The notes beneath the pieces are model-generated. The model did not search any database. It was given only the letters and a program-made list of their open reading frames with translations, and was not told the origin of the DNA. The translations under genes were made by a program, and so were the position numbers. From assembly GCA_046496815.1 (NCBI GenBank), contig JAWOGN010000403.1, forward strand, positions 1 through 11,681: a DNA stretch of 11,681 bases, given 5' to 3'. Within the stretch, counting starts at the first letter, position 1, and every line of letters starts with the position of its first letter. Positions 7,365 to 11,681 of this stretch are shown in pieces. Source of the DNA: JAWOGN01 sp046496815. GTDB lineage: Bacteria; Desulfobacterota; DSM-4660; Desulfatiglandales; Desulfatiglandaceae.

Positions 7365-8195
7365 TTAATTTAGTTGTGCTGCTATGAAAGTACTGCAAAG
7401 CACGGTATCTCCTCTATAATGGATTTCCATGAGCATGTTATTTTCAATACAATGGAAAGTTTCTGGATCGAACAGGCCGTATCCACGCACTCGTATGGTG
7501 GATTTTTCAAACTGAAATGTCCTGTTTGTTTCGGTCACGCCCACTTTCCGGCCCAAATACTCTCCCCATCCCACAAGGGTCGAAGTCAGGGATTTCCCCG
7601 CCAGCTCCTCGCGCTTGAAAAGAGGGCTTTCTCCAAAAAATAGTTGGTTCAACGGGCTTTTTGTGAAAATATCCCCAGTTTTGATTGGTTTTGGCGACAG
7701 ATGGGGTGAAAAGTTCTGGATGTTGTTAAAAGCTGCACTAAGCTGTTTTTTCTGTTGTTTTGTAATGGTCCCGGCCTTTTCAAAGGCAGGAAAGTCCATG
7801 TCCATATTCATGATCTTTCCTTGGGGATCGGAAAGGCATCGCGCGACTACGAGTGGTGAATCCGCTCGAATGTATTGATCTCCCTGCTTGATGTGATGGA
7901 TAGCAAACTCCCAACGCAAGCGTTCCCCGGTCCTGGTCACCCCGTATATCCCACTCATAGAAAAAAGAGTTTTTTTTCTGCTGCCCAAGGCCTGTATTTT
8001 GGCCTGTATACTATAAGTTGATGTAACGGGGCCGTATGCAGGATTGATTGGGACTTCGATCGGTGTCACCTTGCCCTCATATCGCGGCGGTTCCGGCATC
8101 TCGATCGGCTTTTGCGGACGGGTGGCGCAGGCCGAAAACAGAACCAGGAATATGGCAAAGAGCAGACTCTTTCCCACTCTATTGGGTGGCGTCAT
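7365..8195 (-). CDS. Hypothetical lipoprotein, 276 aa, partner of the TPR-CHAT protein
   Basis: The N-terminus (basic MTPPNRVGKS, hydrophobic LLFAIFLVLF, then SAC) is a type II signal peptide with lipobox Cys23. A proline-rich linker follows (PQKPIEMPEPPRYEGKVTPI). The mature domain looks like an all-beta fold: alternating strands such as YSIQAKIQALGS, KTLFSMSGIYGVT and RLRWEFAIHHIKQGD, a middle segment with FTKSPLNQLFFG, and a C-terminal strand LMEIHYRGDTVLCSTFIAAQ. I do not recognise a family. The ATG at 8195 has a strong AAGGAGG (8205-8211) with a rather long spacing of about 9-10 nt. It is the first gene of a probable operon with the CHAT gene 27 nt downstream. Being co-transcribed with another exported protein, it may anchor, regulate or be a substrate of the CHAT protein; this is inference only. 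Confidence 0.82.
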   Translation of the reverse strand: MTPPNRVGKSLLFAIFLVLFSACATRPQKPIEMPEPPRYEGKVTPIEVPINPAYGPVTSTYSIQAKIQALGSRKKTLFSMSGIYGVTRTGERLRWEFAIHHIKQGDQYIRADSPLVVARCLSDPQGKIMNMDMDFPAFEKAGTITKQQKKQLSAAFNNIQNFSPHLSPKPIKTGDIFTKSPLNQLFFGESPLFKREELAGKSLTSTLVGWGEYLGRKVGVTETNRTFQFEKSTIRVRGYGLFDPETFHCIENNMLMEIHYRGDTVLCSTFIAAQLN

Positions 8196-8237
8196 CCCTC
8201 AAATCCTCCTTTCACTATAAATACATGGAATGGAATG

Positions 8238-8358
8238 TTGACGGCGTCGCAAAAAGTCCGAAAACGACCTGCTTCGTCACCCCGTTGAAAAATGGGGTCC
8301 AGTTAAATCAGTAACTCCTGGATTGCGGCCTTCGCCGGAATGACGCCCGAGGGACTTT
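8238..8358 (-). repeat. 121-bp repeat, right arm of an inverted pair
   Basis: This is the inverted copy of 4384-4504 (about 92 % identity). Its ACCCCGTT/AATGGGGT stem keeps pairing through a G-U wobble, but the ATTCCGGC-type stem has acquired one mismatch, so this arm is slightly more decayed than the left one. It starts only 43 bp upstream of the lipoprotein start codon, so the promoter of the lipoprotein-CHAT operon must lie inside or next to it. I do not see a convincing -35/-10 pair in the short gap. Confidence 0.88.
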
Positions 8359-8385
8359 ATTATGGGGCCATCATTTTTGGCAGAG

Positions 8386-8590
8386 TCAGCCTGATTTCTG
8401 GAATGGGGACCAACCGGATAAGCCATGATTCTTGTAGTATCATAGCAAACTTATCCACTCCAGTTTAAACCCCAGCTACTTGCAAATCCATCGGCTTCAA
8501 CCAGAAACTCAAATCCCAAGATCCTTTTGTTACGTACAGTCTTATCGTATCATGCACATTCTGAGAGGTCTGGAATGGCCGGTATTCCAG
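8386..8590 (-). repeat. Composite interspersed repeat (B2 plus A1), about 205 bp
   Basis: The right 128 bp (8463-8590, B2) is about 80 % identical to 2229-2356. The left part (about 8386-8480, A1) is about 70 % similar to 9862-9966; the best-kept word is CCAACCGGAT-AGC-ATGATTC. On the minus strand the unit begins 22 nt after the brnA stop codon with a perfect hairpin, CTGGAAT (8570-8576), 7-nt loop, ATTCCAG (8584-8590). The same repeat appears split by the recombinase gene at 9862-11013. No gene is evident in 8359-8612. Confidence 0.75.
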
Positions 8591-8612
8591 CTCAATATTG
8601 AAGTGCCCTCAA

Positions 8613-8876
8613 TTACTCTTGAGCATTGTCAGTCCTATTCATTGCCTGGTTACCCGAAGCATGCTCCAAGCGCTCCGCCAGCCAGATCTTAATAATGGAC
8701 TGTCGAGTAACGCCAAGACGACTAGCCTCACGATCCAGTGATTCAATCATCCAAGTCGGAAAGTCCACATTGACTCGCTTCTGTTCATGTCCGGAACGTC
8801 TGGCCTTGCTCAGGTTAAGATGACTCGTAACGTCCTTACCTTCATCAAACAGACGGTCAAAGTCCTTTGCTTTCAT
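8613..8876 (-). CDS. brnA: BrnA-family antitoxin
   Basis: This 87-residue protein has an acidic N-terminus (DRLFDEGKDVTSHLNLSKAR) that would wrap the toxin. A ribbon-helix-helix-like DNA-binding C-terminal region follows: the strand EQKRVNVDFPTWMIESLDRE, then LGVTRQSIIKIWLAERLE. This is the usual BrnA layout and length. It lies directly downstream of the toxin gene, with the start ATG (8876-8874) 17 nt inside the toxin reading frame. Its Shine-Dalgarno sequence (GGAGG, about 8886-8890) is within the toxin's last codons, which implies translational coupling. In BrnTA systems the toxin gene comes first, as here. BrnA neutralises BrnT and represses the shared promoter. The C-terminal tail after ERLE (HASGNQAMNRTDNAQE) is not typical and could be read-in sequence. 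Confidence 0.8.
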   Translation of the reverse strand: MKAKDFDRLFDEGKDVTSHLNLSKARRSGHEQKRVNVDFPTWMIESLDREASRLGVTRQSIIKIWLAERLEHASGNQAMNRTDNAQE

Positions 8877-9129
8877 ATATTGACACCTCCTCTGCCCTTG
8901 AGCGGCGGACAGAAATCAAGCGAATAACATTCTGTCTGTATGTCACTACGGCAGACCAGTGATGCCTGCCGATACGACCAATAATCAGGAACCTGGCCTC
9001 ATCCAGATTCTTCGCCGGAATCTCCAGGATATCGGGGTCATCCCACAGGCGCTTAGCATCAGCGAAATCGATCCCGTGCTTGGCGAGGTTCGAACGGCTC
9101 TTGTTCTCATCGTATTCGAAGCGGAGCAT
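8857..9129 (-). CDS. brnT: BrnT-family ribonuclease toxin
   Basis: This 90-residue protein starts MLRFEYDENKSRSNLAKHGI, the typical BrnT opening (strand, D-E-N-K, basic helix, KHGI/V-DF). It continues with AKRLWDDPD, EARFLIIGRIGRHHWSAVVT and VIRLISVRRSRAEEVSIYE, matching the family's beta core and terminal R-R-x-x--E helix. BrnT is a RelE-fold ribotoxin that cleaves RNA and blocks translation. I chose ATG at 9129 because family members begin here; an upstream TTG (9165) would add twelve hydrophobic, aromatic residues and has no Shine-Dalgarno sequence. The chosen start also has no Shine-Dalgarno sequence. The gene overlaps brnA by 20 nt and forms one operon with it. Between the promoter region and the next gene to the right lies a remnant of the interspersed repeat. 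Confidence 0.85.
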   Translation of the reverse strand: MLRFEYDENKSRSNLAKHGIDFADAKRLWDDPDILEIPAKNLDEARFLIIGRIGRHHWSAVVTYRQNVIRLISVRRSRAEEVSIYESKGL

Positions 9130-9130
9130 G

Positions 9131-9145
9131 GTATAAAAAATATAC
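9131..9145 (-). promoter_or_regulatory. Candidate brnTA operator/-10 region
   Basis: GTATA (9131-9135), five A residues, TATAC (9141-9145) is a perfect inverted repeat immediately before the brnT ATG. It overlaps a possible -10 (TATATT or TATTTT), with TTGCAA (9165-9160) as a -35 at 15-17 nt. BrnA family members autorepress by binding an inverted repeat at the promoter, so this is the natural operator candidate. Such a close -10 would leave a very short leader, in line with the missing Shine-Dalgarno sequence. Confidence 0.4.
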
Positions 9146-9274
9146 TTAAACAGGGAGTTTTGCAAGTGCGAAATGTCACCGACCCAGCGTCACACCGTGT
9201 CGTCCCGCACCAGAAGTCGCCGCCCTTCTCGGACCCAAGTAACAACGCCGCCATATATGGAGTTCCTCCCCTAC

Positions 9275-9346
9275 AAAGGATCGGCTTGTTACGTATAGCT
9301 TATCGTATACTTCAAATGCTTGGAGTCCAGGTATCTTATTGATACC
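9275..9346 (-). repeat. Partial interspersed repeat (B3) with hairpin
   Basis: The segment TTGTTACGTATAGCTTATCG (around 9288-9307) and the following TGGAGTCCAGGTAT resemble TTGTTACGTACAGTCTTATCG and CTGGAATGGCCGGTAT of copy B2, in the same orientation. A perfect 6-bp hairpin, GGTATC (9330-9335), 5-nt loop, GATACC (9341-9346), lies 4 nt after the stop codon of the truncated acyltransferase gene. As with B2, the repeat immediately follows a leftward gene. Confidence 0.5.
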
Positions 9347-9350
9347 AAAG

Positions 9351-9710
9351 CTATTGTTGACGAGCGAATTCATGAATAATTCCCATCAAACGTAATAAAA
9401 CATGAATCGGTTTCATATACCAAACAGGATGTTGCATCCATGCATGAGAAGCAGCATCTAGGGATACGGGAACTAGTGGCATTGTACTTATAAGTCCAAC
9501 AGGAACTAAGCTATGCCATAAGCAAAAGATATGATTTGATTTTTTAATAAGCTTCTCACGGCCAGTAACCTTTACTTTTATTGTAAGTCTCAGAATCAAA
9601 AGAGAAAGAAACAGTAAAAATCCCATAGCATATCCGTAAAGGTAAAATTGCGGGCGAATGAAAATAGGCACTTTATCAACCCTATATTGAGATAAAATGG
9701 ACTTTTTCAT
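9351..9710 (-). pseudogene. Truncated lysophospholipid-acyltransferase-like protein (N-terminal half)
   Basis: The 119 residues begin with a basic N-terminus and a membrane helix (about residues 22-42, with GYAMGFLLFLSLLILRL). A segment VKVTGREKLIKKSNHIFCLW-HS and then SHAWMQHPVWYMKPIHVLLR LMG follow. This resembles the N-terminal half of LPLAT/DUF374-type acyltransferases, with a W-H in the position of the catalytic histidine block. Those proteins are usually 200-300 residues. Here resemblance ends at LMGI and only seven more residues precede the stop, next to repeat B3, so the C-terminal half is missing. The canonical HxxxxD spacing is not seen. The DNA is AT-rich compared with neighbours, suggesting separate origin. 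A strong promoter-like element precedes it, with nearly no leader and no Shine-Dalgarno sequence. An alternative is a short native membrane protein. Confidence 0.5.
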
Positions 9711-9724
9711 AACATTTAAAAGTG

Positions 9725-9754
9725 ATTATATAGTTTCCGGATAATTCCAGCCAA
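9725..9754 (-). promoter_or_regulatory. Sigma-70-like promoter with perfect -10
   Basis: On the minus strand TTGGCT (9754-9749), an 18-nt spacer and TATAAT (9730-9725). The -10 is a perfect consensus match. The start codon at 9710 is only about 15 nt beyond the -10, so the transcript would be almost leaderless. Confidence 0.5.
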
Positions 9755-9803
9755 ATAGCATTGATGACATTCATAATTCGTTGAGAACTACGTTTTCCTA
9801 TCT

Positions 9804-9831
9804 TGATAACTCCACCATCTTCATGTTATCA
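9804..9831. promoter_or_regulatory. Perfect 7-bp inverted repeat
   Basis: TGATAAC (9804-9810) and GTTATCA (9825-9831) are perfect inverted copies separated by 14 nt. They lie between the acyltransferase promoter and the repeat half A2, i.e. beside the recombinase-bearing repeat. This could be a recombinase or regulator binding site; no proof. Confidence 0.35.
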
Positions 9832-9861
9832 GGAGCCGTACATTAGGTCTCTGCCAGTGTT

Positions 9862-9966
9862 GGAAAAGTCAGTCCGCTTTTGGGTATAGTTCCCAACCGG
9901 ATGAGCAATGATTCCTGATGAATCCTGGCAACTTCCCCAATTCCAGTATCAACCCCACATCTGCTC
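9862..9966 (-). repeat. Interspersed repeat half A2, upstream of the recombinase
   Basis: The segment aligns with 8386-8480 at about 70 %, including AAGTCAG, CCCAACCGGATGAGCAATGATTC-like and TTCCAGTATCAACCCC words. In the brnA-linked copy this half is directly joined to half B. Here it is separated from half B (10964-11013) by about 1 kb containing the recombinase gene. The stretch 9967-10098 between it and the gene has no other feature I can support besides a weak TTGACC element near 10011. Confidence 0.6.
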
Positions 9967-10098
9967 TCAGGTCGACGGAGCGCAGAGGATTTCTTTTGTC
10001 AGAACAGCCTTGACCATATCACGGAAGCCGCGGAAAATGAACCGTGTTCACGGCCTAGAGCCGCATCCGAGCAAAACCCATTTCAAGGAGGTTTCGCC

Positions 10099-10897
10099 AT
10101 GAAAGTATCCTCGGCCATTGCACGCTTCTTCGAGTACCAGAAAGCCAACTGCAAAAAAAATACCGTCCGGAATTACCACTTTTTCCTTCCCAAGTTTGAA
10201 GCCCAATTCGGCAACCGCGAGCTGAACTCCCTGACCACCGACGAGATGTGGGGATTTCTCACCCAGCAGACCGACGGAACAAGCCAGGGAACCAATCGGG
10301 AAGAACATCCTCGATCCCAGCCTCCCCAATCCCTGCGACACGCCCGTGCTCAGGAAGATATTCAGTCATCCCAAACCCAAGCAGTGGGTGATCCTCGACA
10401 AGGACGTTGTCGATGAGATGATTTTCCGAACCGAGAACCCCAGAAACCGTTTGATCCTGGAACTCATGGCCCGAAGCGGAATGCGCATTGGAGAGGTTCT
10501 CAGCTTGTGAGGGGAGGATATCGAGGACCGGAGGATTTCTTTGACCAATCCAAAGAGCGGAAAGGAATTCGAACTGGTATACATCCCCAAGAAGGTCTCG
10601 GATCGCCTCAGGCAATATATACTCCAGAAAAACATCAAGCCGGATGAACGGGTTTTCCCCATAAGCTACTCAGCCGCACGGAACATCGTGAAAAAGGCAG
10701 GCCTGCTCGTTAACCTGAAGCTCAGCCCTCATGATCTCAGGCGTCATGCTGCTACTTATGCTTCCCGGGCAGGAACTCCGATCGAGAGCGTGAGCAAGTT
10801 GATCTTACGGCATGCGAACCTATCCACCACACAGCGCTACCTGGGAAGAATCAGCGAAGTGGAAGCCATGAGGTGGATCGACAACCTTCACGGGTAG
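10099..10897 (+). pseudogene. Tyrosine recombinase (XerC/D-like integrase), frameshifted and interrupted
   Basis: The start ATG at 10099 has a strong AAGGAGG (10085-10091). Residues MKVSSAIARFFEYQKANCKK to TDGTSQGT form the N-terminal SAM-like core-binding domain in frame 1. Then the frame changes: homology resumes in frame 2 near 10290 with NILDPSLPNPCDTPVLRKIF. In my memory of this family about 15-20 residues are missing at that junction, so a small deletion caused the shift. The catalytic domain continues with Arg (GMRIGEVLSL, codon 10484-10486), an in-frame TGA at 10508-10510 (probably a former CGA), Lys in NPKSGKE, HDLRRH (10730-10747), His in LRHANLSTTQ and the nucleophile Tyr (codon 10838-10840). 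All six catalytic positions are present, so only two lesions kill it. It is the only large gene on the plus strand besides M16. It lacks a recognisable IntI-specific insertion. Related genes often accompany IS91-type elements, but no Y1 transposase is present. Confidence 0.88.
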
Positions 10898-10917
10898 AGG
10901 AGACAAGAGGAGGGATT

Positions 10918-10965
10918 GAAGGGCCTTCTGCTCCAATTTTCCGAGCTGAGGAGCGGAGGCCCTTC
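10918..10965. terminator. Long hairpin just downstream of the recombinase
   Basis: GAAGGGCCTTCTGCTCC (10918-10934) pairs with GGAGCGGAGGCCCTTC (10950-10965): a 16-bp stem with one bulged T and one G-U pair, and a 15-nt loop. It begins 20 nt after the recombinase stop. There is no long T-tract on either strand, so it may be a rho-independent terminator of weak type or a structural part of the element end, as it directly touches repeat half B4. Confidence 0.55.
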
Positions 10966-11013
10966 TTATCGAAAACTGCACATTCAGCAGGGTCTGGAAT
11001 CGCAGGTATTCCA
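10964..11013 (-). repeat. Interspersed repeat half B4, downstream of the recombinase
   Basis: CTTATCG...TGCACATTC...GGTCTGGAAT...GGTATTCCA follows the same order and spacing as copy B2 (8550-8590). The hairpin TGGAAT (10995-11000), 7-nt loop, ATTCCA (11008-11013) is perfect and has the same loop length as in B1 and B2. Together with A2 it suggests that the recombinase gene occupies the middle of one copy of the repeat. Confidence 0.65.
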
Positions 11014-11225
11014 TATCAATCATGTACCGGCCGGAACCGCAGCGGGAAGCCAATGGAACGTCTCTGGAATTTTGAAAGAATCGGGACAGGATGATCCAAC
11101 CCATCCCTGAATTGACTTCCCCATATTGAAGCACCCCGTTTCGACCACAAGATCCTGCGGTCAGGTTTTCTTTGACACCCAAAACCGTTTCATCTAAACT
11201 CTGCTCTCAAGAAAGCGAATTCTTA
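11014..11225. other. Gene-free tract
   Basis: I see no gene with a supported start. A short word, ATATTGAAGCACCCC near 11125, echoes AATATTGAAGTGCCCTC next to copy B2 and may be a further scrap of the repeat. No terminator is evident for the small membrane protein gene that ends at 11226. Confidence 0.3.
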
Positions 11226-11573
11226 TCACTTGATAAGAACTTCAAGCCCCTTGGTGCATGCTCGGGCTACAGAAGGGTCAGCCTTTTCTTGCCCGGGCAT
11301 TTTATCCCAGCCCCCTTCTTCAATGAATTCATATCTCTTCCAGGAATCTATTGCCTCAAATTCCTTAAGTTTCTCTTCATGGTTCGGTTGCCTCATAAAC
11401 TGAGCGACGCAGATCGCTGCCTGGCTCGCCAAGACCGCCTCGTCGGCCATCTCTTGGGTAGTGCCCTTGGTTGTCCAACCACCCCACGCAAAGCCTATGA
11501 TCATTGCGATGACTGCCCCACAAATAAGGCCCCCAACTCCAAACTTAACCTTCCCTGCAGTTTCCGGCTTCAT
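11226..11573 (-). CDS. Small single-helix membrane protein, paralogue B
   Basis: This 115-residue paralogue of the protein at 917-1267 has the same start, Shine-Dalgarno sequence and N-terminal helix (GLICGAVIAMIIGFAWGG, about residues 15-32). The tail keeps AAICVAQFM, GGWDKMPGQEKA and the second cysteine (ARACTKG), but differs at about 40 % of positions after residue 35. The charge pattern of the tail also changes: KDDFVKKGG-type in A versus YEFIEEGG in B. Conservation of two cysteines suggests a disulfide if the tail is periplasmic; this is inference. Function and partner are unknown. It lies on the far side of the broken recombinase and runs towards it. Confidence 0.75.
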   Translation of the reverse strand: MKPETAGKVKFGVGGLICGAVIAMIIGFAWGGWTTKGTTQEMADEAVLASQAAICVAQFMRQPNHEEKLKEFEAIDSWKRYEFIEEGGWDKMPGQEKADPSVARACTKGLEVLIK

Positions 11574-11681
11574 TGATACCTCCCTTGAGTTGAATGGTGT
11601 TGATTATCATTCCAATGAACTTTCGACCAGGAAGCCCTCGATTGGTTATCATCGATCCCAGCTGGCACCCGCCCGTTTCGC
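11469..11681 (-). repeat. 213-bp near-identical direct repeat, right copy
   Basis: This is the match of 1163-1375 (2 mismatches in 213 bp, no gaps), reaching the window end, so the repeat may be longer. It holds the upstream region, ribosome binding site and first 35 codons of paralogue B. The unit spacing is 10,306 bp. Confidence 0.95.

Noticed and set aside
8386..8590. Canonical attC site
   Set aside because: I looked for RYYYAAC and GTTRRRY core pairs on both strands and found no convincing arrangement; the recombination-site idea is kept only as a hypothesis.
8959..9342. 127-codon plus-strand frame opposite brnT
   Set aside because: It is antisense to brnT, which has clear family motifs; no start signal of its own.
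10820..11182. 120-codon minus-strand frame near the recombinase end
   Set aside because: It overlaps the antisense of the recombinase catalytic end and repeat B4; the MEYLRFQT part reflects the repeat, not a gene.
1..11681. CRISPR array, tRNA or rRNA
   Set aside because: No regularly spaced identical short repeats, no cloverleaf with CCA-type end and no rRNA-like conserved blocks were seen on reading both strands.

Overview
The window looks like an accessory, repeat-rich stretch of a Gram-negative bacterial chromosome. Lipoproteins are common, and there is a TPR-CHAT protein, a BrnTA toxin-antitoxin pair, a decayed IS66-type transposase and a XerC-like recombinase of a type I associate with Desulfobacterota. 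That taxonomic guess is inference from family resemblance, not from a search. Only the left edge, the C-terminal part of an M16 peptidase, looks like ordinary GC-rich chromosomal backbone. Nearly everything else is transcribed leftward (minus strand); the M16 gene and the broken recombinase are the main plus-strand genes.

Layout. 1-707: M16 peptidase C-terminus (+), meeting head-on a truncated uracil-DNA glycosylase remnant (690-893, -). 917-1267: small single-helix membrane protein (-). 1268-3241: about 2 kb without an intact gene, holding a degenerate IS66 transposase tail (1869-2098), one copy of an 80 %-conserved 128-bp repeat (2229-2356) and a palindromic MITE-like element centred at 2913. 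3242-3820: lipoprotein (-) with its own promoter. 4384-8358: a two-gene unit (lipoprotein, then a 923-aa exported TPR-CHAT caspase-like protein) bracketed by 121-bp inverted repeats. 8386-9710: repeat, brnT-brnA, repeat remnant, truncated acyltransferase-like gene. 9862-11013: a tyrosine recombinase broken by a frameshift/deletion and a TGA stop, lying between the two halves of the same repeat that follows brnA. 11226-11573: a second copy of the small membrane protein.

Two architectural points stand out. First, the window is bounded by two paralogous small-protein genes whose 5' halves and upstream DNA are about 99 % identical over 213 bp, while the rest has diverged to about 60 % protein identity. 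That mosaic suggests recent gene conversion or recombination across a 10.3-kb interval. Second, a family of degenerate same-orientation repeats, several with a short hairpin, sits just after the stop codons of leftward genes, and one copy is split by the recombinase gene. The geometry (recombinase facing away from oppositely oriented gene-repeat units, one of them a toxin-antitoxin pair) recalls an integron cassette array. However, the recombinase lacks recognisable IntI features and I could not find canonical attC core sites, so this remains a hypothesis. No tRNA, rRNA or CRISPR array was seen.
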